DNA of 8,151 nt from Actinomycetes bacterium (GTDB lineage Bacteria > Actinomycetota > Acidimicrobiia > Acidimicrobiales > Acidimicrobiaceae): contig JAKASN010000060.1 in assembly GCA_021819025.1 (NCBI GenBank), positions 1 through 8,151 of the forward strand, read 5' to 3'. The first letter of the stretch is position 1, and every line of letters begins with the position of its first letter. The notes beneath the pieces are model-generated. The model was not told where the DNA came from. It worked only from the letters and a program-made list of their open reading frames with translations, and did no database searches. A program made the position numbers and the translations under genes. Shown piece after piece: positions 1-5,732 of the stretch.

Positions 1-603
1 AAGGGGATCGTGGTCATCACCAAGCCCTTTCCTGGGCTCACCGCCACGATTTGGGGGGATCCGGAACGATACGATTCCGACTACTGGCAGAAGATTCCCG
101 GGGTCTACTTTACCGGCGACTCCGCTCACGTTGATGAAGATGGTTACTTCTGGTTTGCTGGACGTGCGGACGAGATCATGAACATCGCTGGCCATCGGGT
201 CGGGACTATCGAGGTCGAGACGGCCTTTCTCCGCCACCGCGCGGTGGCAGAGGCCGGGGTTACCGGAAGACCGGACGAACTCCGAGGCGAGGTTATCTCA
301 GCTTTTGTCGTTCTCAAGTCGGGATTCGATCCCTCCGATGAACTTCGAAGAGAACTTCTTCAAGCGGTTCGGGACGAACTTGGCCCCATTGCGGTCATCG
401 GCGAGATCAACTTTGTTTCGATGCTCCCCAAGACTCGATCGGGCAAGATCATGCGCCGGGTCTTCAAAGCGGTGACCTTGGGCAAAGAGCCCGGTGATAT
501 ATCCACTATCGAAGACGAAGGTTCGGTATCTGATGCCAGGGACGCCTGGGCGCAGATGCGCGCGGAAATCACCGCCAACCAAAGCTCCGACAAAGCACCT
601 TAA
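1..603 (+). CDS. acs: Acetyl-CoA synthetase (AMP-forming), C-terminal part, 5' truncated
   Basis: C-terminal 200 residues of an AMP-forming acyl-CoA synthetase, most like acetyl-CoA synthetase, which makes acetyl-CoA from acetate, ATP and CoA in the cytoplasm. The frame is open to the left edge, so the GTG at 10 is internal and the gene starts outside the window. Visible family motifs in order: YFTGD (nt 106-120), whose Asp binds the AMP ribose; GRADE (160-174), the hinge between the large and small domains; GHRVGT soon after, typical of acetate/propionate enzymes; and PKTRSGKIMRR, whose SGK lysine (445-447) is the catalytic residue that is reversibly acetylated in Acs enzymes. The GDISTIED tail also matches the Acs C-terminus. 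Stop is TAA at 601-603, with no clear terminator after it. A propionyl-CoA synthetase cannot be excluded because the substrate pocket is not in view. Confidence 0.93.
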   Translation, partial: KGIVVITKPFPGLTATIWGDPERYDSDYWQKIPGVYFTGDSAHVDEDGYFWFAGRADEIMNIAGHRVGTIEVETAFLRHRAVAEAGVTGRPDELRGEVISAFVVLKSGFDPSDELRRELLQAVRDELGPIAVIGEINFVSMLPKTRSGKIMRRVFKAVTLGKEPGDISTIEDEGSVSDARDAWAQMRAEITANQSSDKAP

Positions 604-1074
604 ACAGCTGCGCGATAACGCTCGAGATCGTCGCGACAGACAAAACGACGGGATTTTGCAGTAACTATTATCTTTCATGCCGCACTGGTCGCTTGAGGAT
701 CGGCTGCTTGAGCAAGCGAACCAGCCCGCGGAGAGAACCATGGCGCTAGAAAGACGTGAAGTTACTCGAATTGGGCTGCGGCACCCGGCTGATTCCCTTT
801 GGAATCGCACCAACTCTGGAGATGGCGCTCCCCAGGTCTCCACCAGCTGAGTTCAGTCGCACCCAACTTGAACCGAGTCGAACGGCACGCGACCAACGTG
901 TCGTCCCTTCATTGGGCGAAGCGGCCGATCCACGCTTGCTTGGGATTAGCACCGAAGCAATGCCATGGCGTCTGCCATCTCGCGGTGCCAGGGCGTGATA
1001 GCCTAGCCAGAGAATTCCACCTGTCATGACGATCTTGCACCTCGCCGTGAGATGCATAGCGAGGAAGGTATGCG
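604..1074. other. Intergenic stretch without a convincing gene
   Basis: A 471-base spacer between the acetyl-CoA synthetase and the TTG-started esterase. Both strands carry short open frames, but none shows a recognisable domain or a natural-looking composition. One small frame, 740-850 on the plus strand (36 residues), has a Shine-Dalgarno-like GGAGAG at 730-735, but its product resembles nothing I know. A plus frame from GTG 756 begins with LLELGCGT, which recalls methyltransferase motif I, yet the rest does not continue as a methyltransferase. I see no terminator hairpin with a T tract. It could hold the esterase promoter or the remains of a decayed gene. Confidence 0.5.
1061..1068 (+). 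promoter_or_regulatory. Ribosome binding site deciding the TTG start of the esterase
   Basis: GAGGAAGG lies 6 bases before TTG 1075. The esterase frame has an in-frame stop (TAG) at 1057-1059, so its start must lie downstream, and TTG 1075 is the only usable codon before the signal-like N-terminus. An ATG at 1070 is out of frame and very close to the purine run. Confidence 0.7.
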
Positions 1075-2016
1075 TTGCCTACTAGCAACCCTGAAAAGCC
1101 ATCGCTGTGGCCCCGACGACGGTTACTTGGGCTGGGTGTGGGATTGGGCCTTCTCGGAATTGGGGCAGCGGCAGGTATTGTAGAGCTTGTCCAGGTTGGC
1201 GCTCTCCCTGGCGGCCAGGTGCTGGACGAAGTGACCGGCGCCTGCAGTCTGGCGGCGCCCGATTATGGCAATATCAGCGTTGGCCCGCTGATCTCGGGGC
1301 ATTTTTTTTCCAGGATGCGCAATCGCGAGGTGGGATATACCATTGCTTACCCGCCCGGCAGGCAACCCTTCGATCATCTCCCCTTGGTACTCGTCCTGCA
1401 CGGCTACGGAGACGATCACCTAAGCGCCTTCTCGGACTTGAATTTGCAGCACGCATTGGCATACTTGGTTACCAAGGAAAAGCGCCTTCCATTTGCGCTC
1501 GTAGCCGCCGATGGAGGTAATGGTTACTGGCACTCCGCGCCAGGAGACAATCCTCAAGGCATGCTGGTTTCCGAGCTTCTTCCCCTCTGCGGGCGTGTTG
1601 GGCTCGGCAGACACGGCGCGTTGGCTAGCTACGGCTGGTCAATGGGTGGATACGGTGCATTGCTACTCGGCGAGCAACACCGAGGGCTTCTCCGCGGTAT
1701 CGGGGTAGCAAGCCCCGCTATATGGGCGAACTACCATCAAGCGCAGGCTGCAAATTCACAGGCGTTTCAGTCATCCGCGCAGTTCCATGCCGATGATGTA
1801 GTGACAAATGCCTCCAAGCTCGCCGACCTTCCGGTGCTGGTGCGCTGCGGTGCAAGCGACCCTTTCTTACCTGGAGCGCAGCTACTGAAACATTCTTTGC
1901 TTGCTGGGGATACCAATGCATCTGTAAAGATTTCCAAGGGATGCCATGATGCTGCGTTCTGGGAGTCAACGTCAGTGGAGATATTGGGCTTTCTCGCCTC
2001 GTCATTGGCAACGTAA
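1075..2016 (+). CDS. Exported or membrane-anchored alpha/beta-hydrolase, esterase (PF00756-like) family
   Basis: A 313-residue serine hydrolase of the putative-esterase type (esterase D / antigen 85-like fold). The N-terminus has a PRRRLLG stretch (residues 13-19) followed by a hydrophobic run to about residue 37. This resembles a twin-arginine signal or an anchor; I see no clear AxA cleavage site, so a tethered outer-face enzyme is possible. The core shows LVLHGYGDD (about 106-114), the strand and turn that form the oxyanion hole; GWSMGG (187-192) with nucleophile Ser189; GASDPF with likely acid Asp262; and GCHDAAFW with likely catalytic His291. The order and spacing of the triad fit the family. 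The substrate cannot be read from the sequence; an ester of a lipid, sugar or aromatic acid is possible. The start is TTG. It stands alone, with long spacers on both sides. Confidence 0.85.
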   Translation: MPTSNPEKPSLWPRRRLLGLGVGLGLLGIGAAAGIVELVQVGALPGGQVLDEVTGACSLAAPDYGNISVGPLISGHFFSRMRNREVGYTIAYPPGRQPFDHLPLVLVLHGYGDDHLSAFSDLNLQHALAYLVTKEKRLPFALVAADGGNGYWHSAPGDNPQGMLVSELLPLCGRVGLGRHGALASYGWSMGGYGALLLGEQHRGLLRGIGVASPAIWANYHQAQAANSQAFQSSAQFHADDVVTNASKLADLPVLVRCGASDPFLPGAQLLKHSLLAGDTNASVKISKGCHDAAFWESTSVEILGFLASSLAT

Positions 2017-2177
2017 CAGCAATGGGCAAGAGATAATTTTGGCATCCATGCCGGGATCTGCGCAAAAGTTGCGTTTTGATCAAAGCTGCGCCAGGTAGAT
2101 CATTGTGTTGCTTTGGTTACCCCGGTAATGAGAACGGAGAGGCTAAAGGGGGGTTTGCAACTTCGGATATGGCAAGC

Positions 2178-2208
2178 TTGGGGTTCTATCTCCTGTACTT
2201 TACATAAT
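2178..2208 (+). promoter_or_regulatory. Possible promoter inside the convergent spacer
   Basis: TTGGGG at 2178-2183 could serve as a -35 box, with CATAAT at 2203-2208 (5 of 6 matches to TATAAT) as the -10 and a long 19-base gap. Transcription would run into the hairpin at 2238-2260. The match is weak and AT-rich patches arise by chance. Confidence 0.22.
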
Positions 2209-2237
2209 ATTGATTTTCGGCGCTATTATGGGACCGG

Positions 2238-2260
2238 AGGGCAGGAGAACTTTCTGCCCT
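2238..2260 (+). terminator. Hairpin, possible bidirectional terminator or small-RNA end
   Basis: AGGGCAGGA (2238-2246) pairs with 2252-2260 (one G-U pair) around a 5-base loop. No T tract follows on either side, so intrinsic termination is uncertain. Its place between two converging genes fits a terminator. Confidence 0.35.
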
Positions 2261-2452
2261 GACACTCATGGACCTCGCGCCCTCTGGTCGTAGCGCAGAA
2301 ATGTCTTCGCAGGTATCGGTTGCTTGATGCGCTCGGCTCTGCACCAGGTTTAGGCGCCAAGGAGATACAGACCGTTTCAGATCGCTTCTAAGCGCTTCAG
2401 ACTTGCGTGCCGCTATGTGGAGACCTGACTGGTGTGCATTGCGGTCGAGATC

Positions 2453-3202
2453 TCAAAGCTGTGGCAGGTTCACCTCGCCGAGGTCCATTCCAACCCCAAA
2501 GCCTTTGCGAGGATGTTGAGATAAGTCCCACACCGATCCTTTCCCTTCCACCCTCCAAATCCCACCTTCCCAAATCAAAGCGGTCTCCTCGTCGATTCCC
2601 AATAACGATATATCGTTAGGAGGCCTGATGGCGGCGTCGCGGAGGAGGTCCGGAATTCGCCCCGCGAGTCGATCAAAGTGAGGAAGCACTGCGATACCTT
2701 TGATGAGTCCGAACCCTTTGCGGGCCCCGCCATGCAGCGGGCCCACGCCAGGAACCCAATCACAGATCGCCATCGCGCCAGCGCTGCAGCCGGCGAGCGC
2801 TGCGCCATGGCGCCACGCTGCAATGATTTGGCTAAGTGCGAGAGACTCCTCGAGCGTGGCGACGAGAAAGTCAGGCCGCCCCCCGGAGAGATAGATAAGT
2901 CCTGCTCCGGCGATAGGTTCGGTTTTGGCAGGGTCGTTGGCATCGCGGCGGTTCTCTAGCACCACCGGTACCGCTTCAACTCCGATGCGCTCGGCCTGTG
3001 CGATCCCAAGGTCGATCCAATACTGGAGACGCTTCGTGCCTTCGGCTGCCGCCGCAGTCGGGATCTGCACATAGCGAGGCGAACGCCCCCGAATCAAGGC
3101 AGATTCGATCTCCGCCATTTCCTGAAGGTACTCCCCTGAGCCAATCAAAGCCAAGGGGCCCGGAATATCAGGCCCCGAAGTGGCATAGGATGAAGCTGGC
3201 AT
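2453..3202 (-). CDS. Peptidase S51 / cyanophycinase-like serine hydrolase
   Basis: A 249-residue protein of the peptidase S51 family (class I glutamine-amidotransferase-like fold), which includes cyanophycinase and dipeptidase E. Domain signs: PLALIGSGEYL (16-26), the first strand; a YVQIPTA strand (44-50); LIYLSGGRP (102-110), the position where S51 enzymes carry a GG turn; GCSAGAM (138-144), the nucleophile elbow with Ser140 in place of the amidotransferase Cys; LPHFDR (173-178), with likely catalytic His175; and GIDEETALI (202-210), a conserved acidic turn. No signal peptide, so it is probably cytoplasmic. It is close to the usual family length. The start ATG sits just before the first strand and has an AGGTAGG-like site upstream. 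It is divergent from the esterase at 3433. Hydrolysis of a beta-aspartyl or other peptide bond is a family expectation; the substrate is unknown, and I see no cyanophycin synthetase here. Confidence 0.85.
   Translation of the reverse strand: MPASSYATSGPDIPGPLALIGSGEYLQEMAEIESALIRGRSPRYVQIPTAAAAEGTKRLQYWIDLGIAQAERIGVEAVPVVLENRRDANDPAKTEPIAGAGLIYLSGGRPDFLVATLEESLALSQIIAAWRHGAALAGCSAGAMAICDWVPGVGPLHGGARKGFGLIKGIAVLPHFDRLAGRIPDLLRDAAIRPPNDISLLGIDEETALIWEGGIWRVEGKGSVWDLSQHPRKGFGVGMDLGEVNLPQL
2603..2618. repeat. Perfect 16-bp palindrome within the S51 gene
   Basis: TAACGATATATCGTTA is identical on both strands. It lies in the 3' half of the S51 coding region, over the codons for about residues 195-200. 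On the plus strand it is followed by GGAGG and an ATG at 2628, but the frame there gives only 17 residues. It may be a protein-binding site or chance. Confidence 0.6.
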
Positions 3203-3365
3203 TAGAACCTACCTTACCTGCGGGGCTGACGCTAAAGCTTGAGATAGCTCAGTTTTGCAAGGTAATCCCAGCTTTTGGTACGTCGGAAAGCGGAATAGCC
3301 CTTAGCCACTTCGCAGCCCGCGATAGGGACTTAGGTCCAAACCTTGCGACCGATCGACCCGGCGA

Positions 3366-3394
3366 TTGGCAAATCGCGACATGTCGTGTAACTT
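3366..3394 (+). promoter_or_regulatory. Possible promoter of the HSL-family esterase
   Basis: TTGGCA (3366-3371) and TAACTT (3389-3394) are spaced by 17 bases and end about 40 bases before the ATG at 3433. The -10 match is poor (3 of 6). The palindrome CGACATGTCG (3377-3386) falls in the gap and a CTTTC/GAAAG inverted repeat overlaps the -10, which would suit repressor control. Confidence 0.25.
3377..3386. promoter_or_regulatory. Palindrome CGACATGTCG, operator candidate
   Basis: A perfect 10-bp palindrome in the 230-bp region between the divergent S51 and esterase genes. A dimeric regulator could bind here, but no regulator gene lies nearby in the window. Confidence 0.3.
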
Positions 3395-3406
3395 TCCAAT
3401 TGAAAG
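3392..3406. repeat. Inverted repeat CTTTC-CAATT-GAAAG upstream of the esterase
   Basis: Five-base arms around a 5-base centre, ending 26 bases before the esterase ATG. With the neighbouring 10-bp palindrome it forms a compact pair of symmetrical sites. Short arms mean chance is a real alternative. Confidence 0.3.
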
Positions 3407-3432
3407 CTTTTTTGTATGACGATGGGAGTGAG

Positions 3433-4338
3433 ATGATTTCACCGCAGGCAATGATGGTTAAGTCGATGTTGAAGCAGGCAAAAGAGTCGGGAGAGCCGGT
3501 TGTCTCCGTGGAACAGCAGCGAATTAGCCTTGAGGCTTTAGCGGCACTTTCACCATCGGCCGAAGGTACCACCTCAACTGTTACGACCCTCGCTGGCCTG
3601 AGCGCCGAGGTGATCGAACCAGAGGAGATTGAGACAGATAATGTGGTCATGTACCTCCATGGCGGCGCTTACACCGCGGGATCGATCTCGACGCATCGCG
3701 CCTTGGTATCACGGATCTGCAAAGCAGCAAAAGCTCGCGCATACTTGATCGAGTATCGCCTCGCCCCAGAGCACCCCTTTCCGGCTGCAATCGAGGATTC
3801 GCTGAGCGCATACCAGGGACTTGTGAAAAGCGGTGTTCCCGCGGATAAGATCATCGTTGCCGGCGATTCAGCTGGTGGCGGCCTGGCGCTCGCGTTGCTC
3901 CTCAAGCTGAAGCAAATCCGCTACCCTCTACCGCGAAGGGTGGTCTTGATCAGCCCTTGGACAGATCTCACCGGTTCCGCGAGGTCGATCTCCGAACGTG
4001 CTGAGCTTGACCCATTCCTACACGCGGACTCACTTCGTCCCGCCGCAGAGATCTATCTCGACGGCGCGGATCCCACCGATCCCTTAGCCTCTCCCCTCTT
4101 CGGCGACCTTCAGGGATTGCCGGATTCCTTGGTGTTGGTGGGATCTGATGAGATTCTCTTTGACGACTCGACCAGGCTCGTTGAAGCTCTCAACAAAGCT
4201 GGCTCAAGCAGCCGCCTCGTGGTTGGGGAAGGCATGTGGCATGTTTGGCCAGCATTTCCCATGATGCCAGAGTCCGAAGAGGCGATCGCCGAAATCGCCG
4301 CATTCATCCACACTGATCCTGCTCTCTTGGACGCCTAA
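3433..4338 (+). CDS. Alpha/beta-hydrolase, hormone-sensitive lipase (HSL) family esterase
   Basis: A 301-residue carboxylesterase of the HSL family (bacterial family IV, PF07859), which cleaves esters of short- to medium-chain acids in the cytoplasm. Motifs: HGGAY (76-80), the oxyanion-hole HGG motif with Ala at the usual third Gly; YRLAPEHPFPAA, a strong family signature; GDSAGGG with nucleophile Ser146; GSDEIL with Asp239; and WHVWPAF with His270. The N-terminal MISPQAMMVKSML is typical of the HSL cap helix, so ATG 3433 is preferred, helped by GGGAG at 3424-3428. The same frame is open back to 2998, but that part runs antisense over the S51 gene and does not look like protein. ATGs at 3451 and 3454 are alternatives. 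The gene is divergent from S51 and probably forms its own unit. No export signal is seen. The natural substrate is unknown. Confidence 0.9.
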   Translation: MISPQAMMVKSMLKQAKESGEPVVSVEQQRISLEALAALSPSAEGTTSTVTTLAGLSAEVIEPEEIETDNVVMYLHGGAYTAGSISTHRALVSRICKAAKARAYLIEYRLAPEHPFPAAIEDSLSAYQGLVKSGVPADKIIVAGDSAGGGLALALLLKLKQIRYPLPRRVVLISPWTDLTGSARSISERAELDPFLHADSLRPAAEIYLDGADPTDPLASPLFGDLQGLPDSLVLVGSDEILFDDSTRLVEALNKAGSSSRLVVGEGMWHVWPAFPMMPESEEAIAEIAAFIHTDPALLDA

Positions 4339-4585
4339 ATCCCTTATTCTGGTTCGCCCCTGCGTGCCTTTCCACCTGTGGTCACTAGCCCCGAGCAGCG
4401 GTCCTCCCGAGAGCTTCGCAGGCACAGATTCACTTGCCGACTCGTGTTGAGACAAGCTGGGTAACTTCGCTTGCGACCCTGGGCTCCCCTGCTCATCGTC
4501 CCGGCCACCTTTGCGGATGGATGATGAGATGGATATGAGACCGATGTCACCTGGGCACGGTCCTTTCGTCTCTGTCAAATTGGTT

Positions 4586-4600
4586 GTATTTGCCAAATAC
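4586..4600. promoter_or_regulatory. Inverted repeat GTATTT-GCC-AAATAC, operator candidate
   Basis: Perfect 6-base arms around a 3-base centre, in an AT-rich patch 83 bases before the DoxX-family ATG. Position and symmetry suit binding of a dimeric regulator near the promoter. No second copy was noticed in the window. Confidence 0.35.
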
Positions 4601-4672
4601 TTTCCTTAGTTCGCAAGTACTGCGGGTGGATGGTTCGAAAAGAATCCTTGCGACCCAAGTAGAACTGAAGGT

Positions 4673-4677
4673 AGGTG
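4673..4677 (+). promoter_or_regulatory. Ribosome binding site deciding the DoxX-family start
   Basis: AGGTG, part of a longer purine-rich run beginning at 4667, is 6 bases before ATG 4684. The upstream GTG at 4675 lies within this run and is only 3 bases after GAAGG, so ATG 4684 is the better start. Confidence 0.6.
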
Positions 4678-4683
4678 TTTTCG

Positions 4684-5295
4684 ATGAAGAAGATCCATTT
4701 GGTAACTACCGAGACGGTGAGGCCATTGCGGTGGCTCTATCACAGCAAGTCGGCAAGTTGGATTTGGCTGGTAGTGCGGCTTTGGCTTGGCTACAAGTGG
4801 CTCGATGCCGGCTGGTCAAAGATGTTTGGGGCCGAGAAGAAGGCCTTCTGGGACGGAGGTGCCGGGGTCCTTGGCTACACCAAGGGTGCGGTGGCGAGTT
4901 CCACTGGTGCGCACGCTTCGGTGGTCTATGGTTGGTGGCTCTCTTTTATGACTAACTTTGTGGGACCCAACCACTCCGCCTTGGCCAAGGTGGTCACCTT
5001 GGGCGAGATGGCGATAGGCATCGGCCTCATCCTGGGAGTATTGACCGGCGTTGCCGCCTTCTTCGGTGTCGGCCTCAACTTCATGTACATGCTCTCGGGC
5101 ACCATCGGAGTCAACCCCATCTATGCGCTGCTGGGATTCTTTCTCATCCTGGCTTGGCAGAACGCTGGATACATCGGCTTGGATCGCTATGTCTTTAGCT
5201 TCTTCACCAGCAAGACTCCCGACACCGTAGAGGTAAAGACTCTCCCTTTACCCACCAGCGAGGCGAAGGTCGAGCGCAAGCTCCAAAGCCACTGA
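4684..5295 (+). CDS. DoxX-family integral membrane protein
   Basis: A 203-residue membrane protein of the DoxX/DoxD type. Four hydrophobic segments are visible, near residues 25-43, 100-118, 120-140 and 145-165. Family-like features are the R-x-x-x-G-x-K pattern in the first helix (WLVVRLWLGYKWLDAGWSK, 28-46), KAFW soon after, GEMAIGIGLILG (107-118) at the start of the second helix, and a late G-x-x-x-LDR turn (162-168). The loop between helices 1 and 2 is long (about 55 residues) and may lie outside the membrane. DoxX relatives include subunits of the thiosulfate:quinone oxidoreductase of acidophilic archaea, and others linked to redox stress. The partner subunit DoxA is not visible here, so a sulfur-oxidation role is not supported. 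The charged tail (175-203) is probably cytoplasmic. The gene is monocistronic, closed by the hairpin at 5329-5363. Confidence 0.82.
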   Translation: MKKIHLVTTETVRPLRWLYHSKSASWIWLVVRLWLGYKWLDAGWSKMFGAEKKAFWDGGAGVLGYTKGAVASSTGAHASVVYGWWLSFMTNFVGPNHSALAKVVTLGEMAIGIGLILGVLTGVAAFFGVGLNFMYMLSGTIGVNPIYALLGFFLILAWQNAGYIGLDRYVFSFFTSKTPDTVEVKTLPLPTSEAKVERKLQSH

Positions 5296-5328
5296 GCTAG
5301 CCCGCGCAAACATTCACCACCTAACCCA

Positions 5329-5363
5329 AAGGGGTTCCCAGAGAGATTCTCTGGGAACCCCTT
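5329..5363 (+). terminator. Strong terminator-like hairpin after the DoxX-family gene
   Basis: Two perfect 16-base arms (5329-5344 and 5348-5363, beginning AAGGGGTTCCC) surround a 3-base loop, 33 bases after the stop. No T run follows, as is common for actinobacterial terminators. Being symmetrical it could act in both directions. Confidence 0.8.
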
Positions 5364-5621
5364 CGCTCGTTATGGCGCCAAGAGAGCCCAAGTCGCGATG
5401 GGGCGAGTTCCGGGAAGCGTCTTCAATGGGCCCAAGTTCTCCTCGTAGGGCAAGAATCGGTGGCACCTTCGGGGTTGCACCCATGGTCGCTCTTCAAGGA
5501 TGAGAGCGGGGAGTGTTGTGCTTGGGTGGTGGGCGAGATGATTTAATACCCCGTCCATGGGTCGAGAGCCGTGGCTGTTCGGGCTGTCGTGAAGAGCTAA
5601 TCGATCGCCAAAGCCACCACT

Positions 5622-5639
5622 CGCACCATAACAGGTGCG
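5622..5639. repeat. Inverted repeat CGCACC-N6-GGTGCG upstream of SCP2
   Basis: Perfect 6-base arms around ATAACA, 93 bases before the SCP2 start. It could be an operator half-site pair or a hairpin in the mRNA leader. Confidence 0.35.
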
Positions 5640-5678
5640 CGATTATCCACGTGCACGGGAAGCGACCCTTCAGAGATA

Positions 5679-5692
5679 CCCCGTCATCGGGG
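5679..5692 (+). repeat. Small hairpin CCCCG-TCAT-CGGGG in the SCP2 leader
   Basis: A GC-rich 5-bp stem with a 4-base loop, ending 25 bases before the SCP2 ribosome binding site. If transcribed it would fold stably, but it does not cover the binding site. Confidence 0.35.
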
Positions 5693-5717
5693 CTAGCATG
5701 AAGCAAAGCGATTTCCC

Positions 5718-5723
5718 GGAGGT
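5718..5723 (+). promoter_or_regulatory. Ribosome binding site of the SCP2 gene
   Basis: GGAGGT, a near-perfect anti-16S match, sits 9 bases before ATG 5733 and fixes that start. An ATG at 5698 is in another frame. Confidence 0.8.
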
Positions 5724-5732
5724 AGCGCAGCA

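Larger units (their letters stand above)
2017..2452. other. Spacer between convergent genes
   Basis: A 436-base stretch between the esterase stop and the stop of the S51 gene on the other strand. It holds an AT-rich promoter-like patch (2178-2208), a 9-bp hairpin (2238-2260) and a plus-strand frame open from 2263 to the TAA at 2389-2391 without a good start, whose product I do not recognise. Convergent genes need only terminators here, so the length is more than expected. It may hold a small RNA or a decayed gene. Confidence 0.5.
4339..4683. other. Spacer upstream of the DoxX-family gene
   Basis: A 345-base stretch between the esterase stop and the DoxX-family start. Open frames on the minus strand here have no recognisable domain and look like noise. 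No good terminator follows the esterase. The right part is AT-richer and holds the inverted repeat at 4586-4600, so the DoxX promoter is probably there, although I cannot fix -35 and -10 boxes. Confidence 0.5.
5296..5732. other. Spacer between the DoxX-family and SCP2 genes
   Basis: A 437-base stretch. The left part holds the strong hairpin at 5329-5363. The rest, 5364-5732, carries open frames on both strands without known domains, and two small hairpins close to the SCP2 gene. A plus frame at 5513-5701 contains a CxxC and several His residues but lacks a clear ribosome binding site and resembles no family I recognise. Confidence 0.5.

Noticed and set aside
740..850. 36-residue frame with ATG and GGAGAG upstream
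   Set aside because: The product has no recognisable similarity or structure and such short frames are common by chance; kept only as a remark in the spacer entry.
756..998. Plus-strand frame starting LLELGCGT, like methyltransferase motif I
   Set aside because: Only the first residues resemble the motif; the GxG ending is lost (GCGTR), the rest shows no further motifs, and there is no good ribosome binding site.
2998..3432. Upstream extension of the HSL esterase frame to 2998
   Set aside because: It lies antisense over the S51 gene, lacks domain-like sequence, and would make the protein about 145 residues longer than the family; ATG 3433 fits the HSL N-terminus.
4204..4596. Minus-strand frame of 130 residues over the esterase end and the spacer
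   Set aside because: Composition is not protein-like, it is partly antisense to a well-supported gene, and no domain is seen.
5370..5558. Minus-strand 62-residue frame after the terminator hairpin
   Set aside because: The end of the frame reads somewhat like protein, but I recognise no family, it has no clear ribosome binding site, and it is too short to support.
5513..5701. Plus-strand frame with CxxC and His-rich stretch, a possible small metal-binding protein
   Set aside because: No ribosome binding site before GTG 5513, irregular spacing of the Cys and His residues, and overlap with the hairpins of the SCP2 leader.
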